Assembly (NCBI GenBank): GCA_031269465.1
Contig: JAISZB010000303.1
Coordinates: 1 to 33,451, forward strand
Origin: Clostridiales bacterium
GTDB lineage: Bacteria; Bacillota; Clostridia; Lachnospirales; WQUN01
DNA length: 33,451 nucleotides
Direction of reading: 5' to 3'
The notes under the pieces are model-generated. The model saw nothing but the letters and a program-made list of their open reading frames with translations, was not told where the DNA came from and made no database searches. Of the stretch, positions 16,194-25,900 are shown in pieces; positions within the stretch are counted from its first letter, which is position 1; each line of letters opens with the position of its first letter. The position numbers and the translations under genes are program-made.

Positions 16194-16324
16194 CGCATAT
16201 CGTCTCCTTGAGTTTCTATTTTTTGTATTCATATATTAAACGGGCTGTAAATTGGTTTATCGCAAAGAGGGAAAAAATAAAAAATATATTTTGACGAAGA
16301 CCTATTCATGCCCGCTATATATAG

Positions 16325-16404
16325 GTTTTGAGGAGGATAATCCATTGAGCGGCGCGAAATGCAGATTGGTCATTTCGCACTCGCTATAGAATCAGGCGCC
16401 AAAT
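16325..16404. repeat. Palindromic MITE-like element, copy 7 (core only)
   Basis: The central palindrome is visible (GCGCGAAATGCAGATTGGTC then ATTTCGCACTCGC), flanked by a GGATAATCC-like left arm and a right ATAGAATCAGGCGCCAAA. The outer ends are not recognisable. Confidence 0.55.
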
Positions 16405-16458
16405 GCGCAGCATATTCTAAAGCCCCTTGGATTTAGGAGTTGAATGGCTGCGCATTTG
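16400..16458. repeat. Perfect 12-bp inverted repeat
   Basis: CAAATGCGCAGC (16400-16411) and GCTGCGCATTTG (16447-16458) are exact complements with a 35-base spacer, and within the spacer CTAAA and TTTAG can add a short inner stem. No T-run follows. It lies about 200 bp upstream of the ubiquitin-like operon start. Confidence 0.5.
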
Positions 16459-16861
16459 AGTCTTAATAAGGCAGTCTTGCGCTTGCAATATCCTTTCCAG
16501 CCTTTTCAAAAGCAAGCGCGGATTTGTGTCCGCTGCAGCCCGTTGCGGCAAGATAATGGCTAAAAGCCACGCAGGCGATAAAAAACCTTAAACGGAAGCA
16601 TTTCACGCAGGAGTTCCTTCTGCAGGGAAGACAAGCCTCTCTGATTGGATTGGCTGAGTTGCATTGATAGTGTTAAGCAAGCTCATCTTAAAAACATTGC
16701 GGCCATTGAATGTTAATTAAGTGGAGCGGGCTTGAGCGGCGACGCAGCGTCTCCTTGAGCCAGGGCCCAGAGAAATGCAAGGTTTATTAGAGTCTTTACA
16801 CATGTCGGATTCCGGCGAGTTAAAAAGTTTCATCCTGAACTGCAAAGCGCGGGGATTGGCC

Positions 16862-16956
16862 TATGCAGATCTATTTGCAGTCAAATGCGCCTGCTTCAGA
16901 TCAAATGCTTTCAGAGTTAAACTCCAAAATGGGCGGTTTCGCATGAAAATCAGCAT
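16862..16956. repeat. Fragment of the palindromic element, copy 8
   Basis: Only weak pieces remain: TATTTGCAGTCAAATG on the left, GTTAAACTCCAAAATGGG, and a clear right end GCATGAAAATCAGCATG. The centre is degraded. Confidence 0.4.
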
Positions 16957-17110
16957 GGCTGATTGCAACTGCAGAGATATAAAAGAAAACAAGGGGGAGT
17001 AAATTTCACTGGGTGCGGATTCCGCAGAATTGTTGTGAATATAAGGCGGAAGAATTGACCGGAGGTTTCATCCCGGCATTTCTTAATTTGCTCTTTTGAT
17101 TGCAAGAAGC

Positions 17111-17239
17111 TATGCCGATGAGCAGCCAATCGATTTTGGAGCTTGATTTCCACTTTCAAGGCGCGAAATGGCGATATAGGCATTTTGCACTCTTGGTACA
17201 GCCAAGCGCTAAAGCCGGTACTTTCATATGCTCGCGGCC
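17111..17239. repeat. Palindromic MITE-like element, copy 9 (ACTTTCAAGG variant)
   Basis: Left TATGCCGATGAGCAGCC, then ATTTTGGAGCTTGATTTCC, then ACTTTCAAGGCGCGAAATGG. The right central arm is GGCATTTTGCACTC, followed by GGTACAGCCAAGCGC and an outer CATATGCTCGCGG. It shares the ACTTTCAAGG replacement with the copies at 15446 and 18047. Confidence 0.65.
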
Positions 17240-18046
17240 ATTCTATCAATTTTATAATTTTACTTGAAGCAAAGGGATTTTGGGTTGAAAGACTTTGAAG
17301 TGATTATATGTTTGGATTAAAAAGACTTTTGTGAAAGAAACTTGGGCGTTTGACGCAGGTTGCCGCTCTTAATCGAACAATATGCTTTTAGCCTGTAAAA
17401 TGCTTATTTACAGCCAAATAGGACTGCAACGCACTTAAGACTGCCTGAACTGGCTTTTAAAGGCAAACTGTTGCAGAGAGTCAAATTATACTTGAGGACA
17501 ATTATAGGAGGTTGTGATTTTCACTAAAATGCAAAGAATAGAACGCAGGTGCTAGACTATGCGATCTATGTACAGAACAGAAAATGATTTTAAGAAGTGG
17601 TTCTAAATGTGAATAAATTTCACCTTTAATGATTGTATGTCGCTAAGTAATATTTATTGCTTAAGATATATTATCACAAAAGAACAACAAACGCAACGTA
17701 TTCTAAAAAAAAAATTAGAATAGAGATTTGCTGGCGCTTATACTGAAGATCCTGCTTTGGAGTGATTTTCAGCGGGAAATTGGATGATGAAGCTATAAAA
17801 TCAGTACATAGACTGCGAAGAATCAGGTTTCCTTGAAACCGTCAACATGCTGGAATCTTCTTGCAGCCAGGCATTGCTGAAGAGATGCGCTTCATATATC
17901 CGCCATTCTCGACTTTTTCGAATGCTCTTGTGCTGACGATGGACAGACAGTAAAACGTGCAGATTTTGGAGTTGGATTAGGGGGAGGCTTTCCGCGCTAT
18001 GCGTCTGACGGCGCAGGATTTGCGCGAGTCGTCTTCGCGCATCCAC

Positions 18047-18182
18047 GTATACTGGCTTGCAGTCAATGCAGGGATTTTGAGGTTTGATTATCCGCTTTCA
18101 AGGCGCGAAATGCCGATGCCGGCATTTCGCGCTCATTGTATAATTCTTGCCTCAAAATCGGATTCTTTGGGTGCAAATAAGC
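18047..18182. repeat. Palindromic MITE-like element, copy 10 (CTTTCAAGG variant)
   Basis: The left outer end is GTATACTGGCTTGCAGTC, the inner left ATTTTGAGGTTTGATTATCC, the centre GCGAAATGCCGATGCCGGCA then TTTCGCGCTC, the inner right GCCTCAAAATCGG, and the right end GGTGCAAATAAGC. It lies about 230 bp beyond the 3' end of the GC-rich pseudogene. Confidence 0.7.
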
Positions 18183-18409
18183 AAATGAGCACAGCCGCCT
18201 ATTTCGCCGCCTCAGGCTGCCTGCAACATGCCTCCGCTCCGGAGATGGGGGCTGCTCTTTTTGCGCCGCAGGCGAAGCATGCCTTGCCGGAATGGGAGCC
18301 ATTCCGCAATGTCTGCCGCTCTCACTGCCATGCAAGTTCAAATTCACCTTGCCCGTTTCAGATAAAATTTTCCAAAAAGTCGGAGGTGAAACCGGTACAG
18401 GGCCGGGGT

Positions 18410-20156
18410 TCAAGGGAAGAGGCGCTTCCGGAGCGACTCCAGGTCGGAGAGGGTTCTGGAGGCGTCGTCCCTGGCCCTCTCGAGCTCCCTGCGCGGGGCG
18501 CTGGCCGCGGCGTATTGGATCAGCCCGGGCGCGACGTCGCCTCCGAGGACGGCGCGGCAGCCCTTGCCGAGGAAGGAGACGCCGTAGCGGAGGACTTCGA
18601 AGCCGTCGGCCTCGAACGCCGCCCCGCAGGAGCCCCGGAGTATCTGCCATAGGGCCTTGAGGGCGTCCGCCTCTATGAATATCCTCGCGTAGGATCTCTT
18701 GACCTCGATCTCTGCGGCCATCCTGCGCCTCGCGTCCGCCGCCGCTCTCCCTGTTCGAAACGGCCCCGGCGGGAGTCAGGAGGCCCAGGAGCAGCATGTG
18801 GTAGGAGTTCTCGAGGCCGTCGAAGAAGCTCATGGAGTGGAGCATGACCCTGCGGAGGCCTTTCTGGAGGGTGGCGGGATCCCCCGACCAGACGGCGTCG
18901 GCGATTTCCGGGGTCGAGTTCGCGGGAAGCCTGCCGACGACCCACTCCGAGACGCTGTCGGCCAGCAGCTCCCTGATCTCCCTGTTGGGCGCGCGGAACT
19001 CGCCGGATCCGGGGCTGACGGGGGTCAGGTACCCGGAGTGGGCCAGGACGCTCCAAAGCGAGCGGGGTTCGAGAAATCCTCGTAGGCCAGCTCGTCCTTG
19101 AAGGCGACGCAGACGGAGCCGCCCGAGGCGAGCTCCTGTAGCATCGGCAGGCAGTGGCGCGCGCCGGAGGACTCGACGACGTCGCGGATTACGTCGTTGC
19201 CGCTGGAGTTGCGCCAGTACTGCCGGGGCCTGGCCGAGGGGTCCGAGGCCAGGTCGCCGCAGTAGCTCACGACGTCAGACGTGTTGTACATGAGCCGGCC
19301 CCCAAACAGGTATCCGTTGTACCAGTCCCTGATGTCTTCGAGGGCGTCCGGCCTGCCGAGGTCGGCGAGGAGCCTCGAGACCTCGCCCTCGTCCAGCCCA
19401 AAGCAGCCCGAGTACCTGTTGCTTGAGACGCCGGAGACGACAGGGTTGTTGGCCTCCGTGAAGATGCTCTCCTTCGCGATCCGGAGGCATCCCGTACCAC
19501 TATGAACTCCACGTCCGGGTTGTCCTTGAACACCGACCCGAAGAAGCCGCTCAGGAAGCTCAGCATCCTTTTTTTGGCAGTCCTTTCCCAAGGCCTGGTT
19601 TGCCCCGGCGCGTCGTACTCGTCGATGAGTATGACTGCTTTCTTGCCAAAATGCAGGGACATCAGCTTCGTTATCAAGGCCAGGCCGTCCTTTAGCTTTT
19701 CCTCGTTCGGTTCAACTCCTTCAGGTAGCGTAGTGCGCAAATATCGAAAGCGCTCCTTTACCTCCTTGAGGATTTTCGATGAGTCAAGAAGGTAGAGGTG
19801 TTTTACGCAGAGATTCTCAAGCTTTATCTTTACGCCGTATTGAAAAGTATCAGAGGCGATGTCCTTCAAGCTTATTCTGAGAACGGGGAACCTGCCGAAA
19901 AAGCCGTCCCATGCCGTCTTGTCGCCCCTGGCGGCCAAGCCGTCAGGGAGGGGTCGGCGCCGATCTCGAAGAAGGACTCGAGCATGGACAGGTTCATGGT
20001 CTTTCCGAAGCGCCTTGGCCTGGTGATCAGGTTCACGTGGCCCCTTGCCCTCACGAGCTCGCTTATGAACTGCGACTTGTCGATGTAGTATCCGCAGGAC
20101 TCCCTCAGATTTCGAAAGTTGTCCTGCCCGACGTTGAAGAAGATTTCTCTCTCCAT
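18410..20156 (-). pseudogene. Frameshifted AAA-ATPase-like / PD-(D/E)XK family gene
   Basis: Pieces of one protein are read in successive frames. The start (MEREIFFNVGQDNFRNLRES then RPRRFGKTMNLSML, a Walker A-like P-loop) runs to about 19950. KTAWDGFFGRFPVLRISLKD and the Walker B-like AVILIDEYDAP run to about 19495. RIAKESIFTEANNPVVSG and DIRDWYNGYLFG run to about 19060. HSGYLTP, RAPNREIRELL and SFFDGLENSYHMLLLGLL run to about 18750. IEVKRSYARIFIEADALKAL and YGVSFLGKGCRAVLG complete the C-terminus at 18410. At least four frameshifts are needed; the one near 19495 is explained by one missing base between GTGGT and ACGGG. The order and length (about 570 codons) match the AAA-ATPase_like family with a C-terminal nuclease-type domain. 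The sequence is far more GC-rich than its neighbours, suggesting recent transfer followed by decay. The start has RBS-like sequence (AGGAGACGCAAATTCT) upstream. Confidence 0.85.
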
Positions 20157-20237
20157 AGAATTTGCGTCTCCTTCCGGGAGCTGGCGCGTCGATTATACGC
20201 CTCAAAGCCCCTTGCAGCCTCGCAAAATGAACCGTCC

Positions 20238-20367
20238 ATGCCGGCTTGCAAATGAAAGCTCCTGCTTTGGAGCTTGACTGTACAGCGAGTGCGAAATGCC
20301 GATATCGGCTTTTCGCACTCGCTGTACAGTCAAGCTAAAATAGGTACATTGACTGCAAATCGGCAAG
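20238..20367. repeat. Palindromic MITE-like element, copy 11 (near-perfect core)
   Basis: The core at 20271-20336 is a 66-bp palindrome with 33-base arms and one mismatch, from AGCTTGACTGTACAGCGAG through GCCGAT/ATCGGC to the complement. The outer ends are CATGCCGGCTTGCAAATG and GACTGCAAATCGGCAAG. It lies just upstream of the start of the GC-rich pseudogene. Confidence 0.85.
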
Positions 20368-20522
20368 AATATTATAACATTTTTGGTTGTGATCTCAATG
20401 AATAAGTAGAATGTCGATTGCCTTTCAAGTCAATGCGCACTGAGTGCATCGAAACTGCTGCATATTTTAAAAGCTGTCTTGTACGACAATGAAGGTAATT
20501 TGATTAGCAACCCATTTGAATC

Positions 20523-20656
20523 TATTTAGCTTGATTTTGACTGTACAGCATAAAAGCTTCAGAATAGGCGCATTTGGCCCCGAATCGGCATTATTTTTGA
20601 GCACTGTCCACCATATGGCAAGCCTAAAATAGATGTTTTCATATGCGAATCAGCAT
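20523..20656. repeat. Palindromic MITE-like element, copy 12 (decayed)
   Basis: Left TATTTAGCTTGATTTTGAC with CTGTACAGC, a degraded centre retaining CGAATCGGCA, right GCAAGCCTAAAATAG, and outer end CATATGCGAATCAGCAT. The right end overlaps the last codons of the intact ATPase gene: the complement of its ATCAG supplies the TGA stop (20652-20650). Confidence 0.6.
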
Positions 20657-22239
20657 TGCTTGATTATTTCCTCCACTGCGCAGGAATGCGTCTTAGAGAG
20701 CTTATCATAATTGATGCCAACCAGAATAATATGGCCGGTATATTGCAGAATCTTTTCAGGGTAGTTTTTCTCTTTGATTTGCGCTGTCGCGCCCTTTGCG
20801 GATTTATCCCATTTAAGCTCGACTAGGATGGCTGGCTTGCTGAAATAGGCTGGCTTGGGCAGAAAGAGCAAATCTATGAAGCCTTTTCCGCTCGCCAATT
20901 CCCTAAATATGATATAGTACTCATTTGCGGCGTAATAGGCAAGTGAAACAACGCAGCACAGCGAGTTCTCATCGTTATATCTCAAAATGGAGGCGGATTC
21001 GTTGTGGGCTTCCTGGATGGCCTCCTCAATTTTAAACGCGTTCAAAGACCATGTGTCTTCCAGCAAGCGCTGGGATTCCTGCAGCAGCTTTGATATGCCA
21101 GACCATGTTGAGCCTTCCACGGCGCTTCTGAATTCATCCAAAATCTCTCTGTTGGGTATTGATACTTCAGATGTTGAGGAATCATATGATAGATATCCCA
21201 AATGCACAAGCAATGTGAGCACGTCGTCAGAAGATGAGAAAGACGACATGTCATTTTGGAATTTTGAAGCGTTTATTTTAACCCTCTTTAGCGCCATCAA
21301 ATCCAATACGGCGTCTTTTAGTCCTGAAAAGTTGAGGCCTATAGGCATTTTAAGCGCCTCGAAAGTTTCCGTCTGGCTCCAGTAGTTGCTGAAGGATTTC
21401 TTCCTTAACGCCCGCACTACTGATAATGGGTTGTAGATATGGATGCCTTTGAAAACATAACCGTCGTACCACTCTCTTGCTTTCTCAAAATTCAAATCCG
21501 CCCGCTCGAAGAGTTCTTTGACCTCAAGCTCTGTAAAACCTGTGAATTCAGTCAATTGGGATGGATCAGCCATCGAAAACTCATCGAACATGTTTAGAGC
21601 AGAGTGAGTGCCGTATTTTTTAATAGGCAGAATGCCAGTCATGTACACAAGCGCGGCATAGCTGCGATCTTTAAAGACAAGCCTAAGAAAATCCAGATAA
21701 ATCTTCTGACCCTTAATGTCATTCTTAAACAGCCTGAAGACGCAATCCCATTCATCTATAATGAAAACGAAGTCCGTACCTGAATATTGCCTGATATCGA
21801 ATAAGGTGTAAATCAAGTTACCGGGTTTTTTTAGATTAGCTTCTGGATAAGCGTCTTTAAGGTCTCCTAATATTGTTTTATAAACTGAATCAACCATTTT
21901 CTTAACATTTGGCGTCTCAGTCAGAAAATCCTGGATATTTAGAAACACAACGTTATATTTGTTAAGGTGGGTGTAAAAAGATTGATCTTTGCTGATATTT
22001 AAGCCCTTAAAGAGATTTTCGGCATTGCAGCCTTTGCTGTAGTACGCCGCCGCCATATTGGCGGCCCAGGTTTTCCCGAACCTGCGAGGACGGCTTACGC
22101 AGACATAACCATCAGGCGTTCCAGCAACCTTATTCAAGTAAGAAAGCAACATGGATTTGTCAACATATATTTCTGCTTTTAAGGATTTCTTGAAATTATC
22201 TATTATAGGATTTGGGTTTATATGCAGGCTTTCCTCCAT
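20650..22239 (-). CDS. AAA-ATPase-like protein with C-terminal PD-(D/E)XK nuclease-type domain
   Basis: This 529-residue protein is an intact member of the family that also gave the neighbouring pseudogene. It opens with a Walker A-like P-loop SRPRRFGKT (49-57) and a Walker B-like FIIDEWD (D162, E163). The characteristic middle motifs are GILPIKKYGTHSALN and EWYDGYVF. It closes with a PD-(D/E)XK-type core: GKGFIDLLFLP (D456) and VELKWDK (E474, K476). Such proteins are abundant in gut anaerobes, often in many copies per genome. Their role is unproven, with mobile-element or defence functions suggested. AAAGGAG lies six bases before ATG 22239. Its base composition resembles the rest of the window, unlike the GC-rich pseudogene, so the two were probably acquired separately. 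The stop codon lies in the end of a palindromic element. Confidence 0.88.
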   Translation of the reverse strand: MEESLHINPNPIIDNFKKSLKAEIYVDKSMLLSYLNKVAGTPDGYVCVSRPRRFGKTWAANMAAAYYSKGCNAENLFKGLNISKDQSFYTHLNKYNVVFLNIQDFLTETPNVKKMVDSVYKTILGDLKDAYPEANLKKPGNLIYTLFDIRQYSGTDFVFIIDEWDCVFRLFKNDIKGQKIYLDFLRLVFKDRSYAALVYMTGILPIKKYGTHSALNMFDEFSMADPSQLTEFTGFTELEVKELFERADLNFEKAREWYDGYVFKGIHIYNPLSVVRALRKKSFSNYWSQTETFEALKMPIGLNFSGLKDAVLDLMALKRVKINASKFQNDMSSFSSSDDVLTLLVHLGYLSYDSSTSEVSIPNREILDEFRSAVEGSTWSGISKLLQESQRLLEDTWSLNAFKIEEAIQEAHNESASILRYNDENSLCCVVSLAYYAANEYYIIFRELASGKGFIDLLFLPKPAYFSKPAILVELKWDKSAKGATAQIKEKNYPEKILQYTGHIILVGINYDKLSKTHSCAVEEIIKQC

Positions 22240-22771
22240 ATAGGCTCCTTTCTGTGAAAAACGAGATTACTGTTGAGTAATTATAGGAACAGCTGATGAA
22301 AATCGGCATAGCATGCTAAATGAAAGAGGCGCTCCAAACATTGAGCTTTTCGCTTTGACAGTGCTAAGGACAGCTCAAATCATTTCTTTCTTTATTACAG
22401 TCTCACATCAAAAAGCTATTTTGTCAATATTAATAGAGGCTGCGGCGCAAGCCTCATTTCGCCTGTAGCGAGCAAAACCCCCTAAGCTGTTGCAGAAAGC
22501 CGTGGGGCCGGAACCAGCCACAGCATTTATTCGCCTCAAGGCCAAGGAATATTCCGTATTGGGGATTGCTTGAGCGTCGACTTTGACCATGCTTTTTAAT
22601 GATGGCATAATAGACCAATAAAAGTCATTTTATGACCCATGGAATCAGATGCAAGAATAATTATAATAGTCATTAATATGATACTCTGTTTGTAATATCT
22701 TGCATTGTAAAAAACCATAGAATTAATGTAAAAACTAGTATTGCGATCTTACAATTAAATGTAAAAATTTA
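22240..22771. other. Gene-free divergent intergenic region
   Basis: No supported gene is present. A fragment of the palindromic element's right end (GATGAAAATCGGCAT) occurs near 22296-22310. The right part, from about 22620, is AT-rich and leads into the promoter of the surface-protein gene. Confidence 0.5.
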
Positions 22772-22800
22772 TTGTCTAACTGCCTTGGTTGTGTTATTAT
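22772..22800 (+). promoter_or_regulatory. Probable promoter of the fibro-slime surface-protein gene
   Basis: TTGTCT (22772-22777) and TATTAT (22795-22800) are separated by exactly 17 bases in an AT-rich stretch. They match four of six and five of six consensus positions of a vegetative sigma-factor promoter. The transcript would have a leader of roughly 110 bases before the small leader frame at 22916. Confidence 0.5.
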
Positions 22801-22915
22801 AAATCCACACTAAAAGATGCAAGAATATTGTGCATATTTGCTATATCTTTATATCTTAAAATAGGAGATAGCAAAATAATGCTTATATAACTGCATAAAA
22901 GAAAGGAGACATGCC

Positions 22916-22963
22916 TTGAAAAATTCATTTAGCGGATTTTTAAGAAATACAAAGGCGGCATAA
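22916..22963 (+). CDS. Possible 15-residue leader peptide
   Basis: TTG 22916 opens a frame coding MKNSFSGFLRNTKAA and ends in TAA at 22961-22963. GAAAGGAG (22901-22908) lies seven bases upstream, a better ribosome site than that of many genes here. The stop overlaps an ATG of the large downstream gene (TAATG), and the preferred start of that gene is 15 bases further on. This arrangement suggests translational coupling or a regulatory leader. Alternatively it is a worn N-terminus. Confidence 0.4.
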   Translation: MKNSFSGFLRNTKAA

Positions 22964-22977
22964 TGGGGGGTATGTCT

Positions 22978-25900
22978 ATGAGAACCGCAAAGAAGAAAAT
23001 ATGTAAAATAGCATCGCTGATTCTGACCTTTGTTATGGTTCTAGCATGCGGGGCCTTTAACAGCAGCTATGCTTCCTATCCTGCGGACATTTCAAGCGCC
23101 AGCGGGGCGGGTGCCGAAGCGCTCGACTATGAAGAGCGCTCTAATGGGGAGGCATTGGACGACGGCAGGATCTTAATAAAATACACGCTGGAGGAGATCC
23201 AGGAAAAAACCGTTGCCGCCTTGGAAAACTCAGCGCATTTCTCTCCAGAGTCCGTGGAATATCCATTCTTGACTCAGAGCGCCCTGGAAGAGTTTTATTC
23301 TTGCTATGAAACAGGGACTTGGCATCTGCTGGATTCTGTTTATCCTGATGTCGCCGCGCCAGATGAAACAGCATCTCCAAGCGCCTTGAGGGCGTCAGCC
23401 CAATGCGGCGCCTCCGCCCATCTCCTCCTAAACGCCGAGACGGGCGCGTACCAAATACTTACGATTAATCCGGGCGGGATCGAGTTTGCTATCTACGCCG
23501 CGTCAGAGCCATTCTCAAAGCAATTCACAGGAACACTCGTAAACTTCTATGAGATAGGCGAGCCTGGCCTTGAAGAGGAGATTCTTGAGGAAGCCGCGCA
23601 GGTGGTGGAGGAGGATGAAGCTCCTTCTGAAAATGAGGAAGACGAGGCTTCTGATGGACTTGACGAAGATCCAATAGCAAGCATAGACGAAGACGGCAAA
23701 GTCAATGAAGATGGATCTGGAGAAGAATTTTCCGGAAACGAAGGCAGCGAAAGAAACGAAGCAGAAGTCGAGGATCGGGAAGCAGAAACTCCAGTTGTTT
23801 ATGATGGCGGAGAAGAGGATATCTCTAAAGACGAAGAGGATGAGACGGAAGCCGAAGCGGGAGAAGGGGAGTCTATAGCGCAAGACAGCGAAGAAGCCGC
23901 TTCTGAGACGGCAAACGTCGAGGCGGAGCCTCAGGAGGTTGCAGTTGGCGAAGAAGCTTCAGAAATAGCGGAAGATTCTTCTTTTATAGAACTTGAAGCG
24001 GAAGGCGGCAGCGATGCGGTTCCGGAAGCCCCGGCATCTGAAGGAGAGCCTTCTTTCATCGAACAAGCGGTTGCTTCCGTTTTAGATCTCATTTTTCCAG
24101 CGACTGTCTACGGCGCTGAAATTGAAGATGTTGCGGATGAAATCGCGAGCGAATCCGGATTGAAGATATCGGAGAGCGCGCTTTCTAAAACGAGCGAAAG
24201 CGAACAGTCAAACGCAATTATCCTGGTGTATTCAAGCGATCCGGAAGCTGCGGCCTCAACAGTGGAGTTTTTCGTGGTGGATCCCATAAAATTCTCTATG
24301 CCCAGATCCAGAATGTTGCGGGCTGCAGGGGAAACAGCCGAGGTCGCCTACTTTCCCGCGACTTTATACGATTACATGAATACATCCACGGGTTTCCACG
24401 ATATCGAGTGGGGATACTCTCCGGATGACATTCCAAATGTCTATATCAAGAGCAGCCGAGGAGTAGTTGACTACAGCAAGGATTTTAATAATTTCAACAC
24501 TCCGGGAGAAGAAGCGGTAAAGGCGGCACAGTACAGCTATGCATTTGAAAATGTGTTGTGGTCAGGATACGAGAACCGCGACGCTACGGGCACGAAATTT
24601 CGTGATACATCAAATGGCTTCTTTACTTACAACAGCAAAGACATCCGGGGATACTTCCTGTTCAACTCGCCTCTTTTTTATAATGATGAAGATTACTGGC
24701 CTTACCAATCCGCTCTTCAAAATGTTAACTTCACCATTGACGGAAGATGGCATGTTTACAACAATGGCAGTGAAGAAAGCCGAAACCTTCAGAAATTCCC
24801 CTACCAGGACGGCGTAACGATGGGGATAGCCGAAAATGAGTTAACGTCCGCCGGGGATTTTGACATTAAGTTTCTAACGATGGACAACCTCAGGCTGTTT
24901 CCTAAAATAGATCCAACGTTGAGCGATACGGTATCTATATATGGCGTCAGTTCCGCAACTGCAAACAATAATGGCGACCAGAAGATCGCACCAATAGGAG
25001 CGGATCCGGGCATGATAACCGCGTACCCCAATTACGGCATGCCGTTTTTAAAGAACGGAAATACATATACCTTCGACAGCGAGGAGAATCATTTCTTCGT
25101 GGATGAAAACATAACGGCCGATGCGACTACCGGGCTTAAGAACCTGCCGCTCCTTCAAGGCAAGCAAAATGAGAGAGGCCTGTTTCCTTTGGATAAGGCA
25201 GCTACGATAACGCGAATAGAAGGTACGAATGTAGACATGGTTGACATTGACGGGGATGGGAATATTGACTACTATCTCGGAGATGAAGTAGACGGAGGAA
25301 GAAACTTCGGACTGGATGTCTACAATCAAGACGTAAAAACTATAGAAAAGCTTTATGAAATACGTTGGGATGTGGGAGGCGATGATGATCCCGAAAGCTC
25401 CTTGGACTGGTGGATATACTACAAGCAGGGCAACGAGCAAGTGAGGGTGCGTGCGTCCAGGGAGATAGCGGCTGTTGAGCATTTGAACTACAATTTCGGC
25501 CTGAATACATCGATAAATTTCGTAATGCCCAAAGATCGCAAGGTAGACGGCAAGGACATGGAATTCAAGTTCTCAGGCGACGATGATCTCTGGGTCTACA
25601 TTGACGGCAAGCTGGCGCTCGACTTGGGCGGAACCCATAAGAGAGCCAACGGAAGCATCAATTTCACTACGGGGCTTGTAACCATAAACGAAGACTTCAC
25701 CGCAGCGCAGAAAGCAAAGTTGACTGGCGCCGAGTACGCAGACCTAAGAAAACAGGGCGTCTATGTTATTAAAGAAACAGCCACAGGCACCGGATTCCCG
25801 GTTTTAGGCGAAACAGTTGACAGCGACAGCGCCTATTCGCGAGGGCCGGTATACTGGAATCTGTACTCAGACGTTGAAGACAGCTCAATAGAAGGGTTTC

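Larger units (their letters stand above)
16233..18409. other. Gene-poor region with decayed repeats
   Basis: About 2.2 kb contains no frame that I can support as a gene. The part next to 16233 is AT-rich and should hold the promoter of the minus-strand ubiquitin-like operon. Four copies or fragments of the palindromic element and a hairpin lie within it, listed separately. The part at 17280-17760 is AT-rich with short A and T runs and a small hairpin (ATTCTAA and TTAGAAT flanking an A-run near 17698-17721), with nothing else recognisable. Confidence 0.5.

Noticed and set aside
16775..17002. Frame of 75 codons in the gene-poor region
   Set aside because: Much of it is a decayed palindromic copy, including the right end read as a coding sequence.
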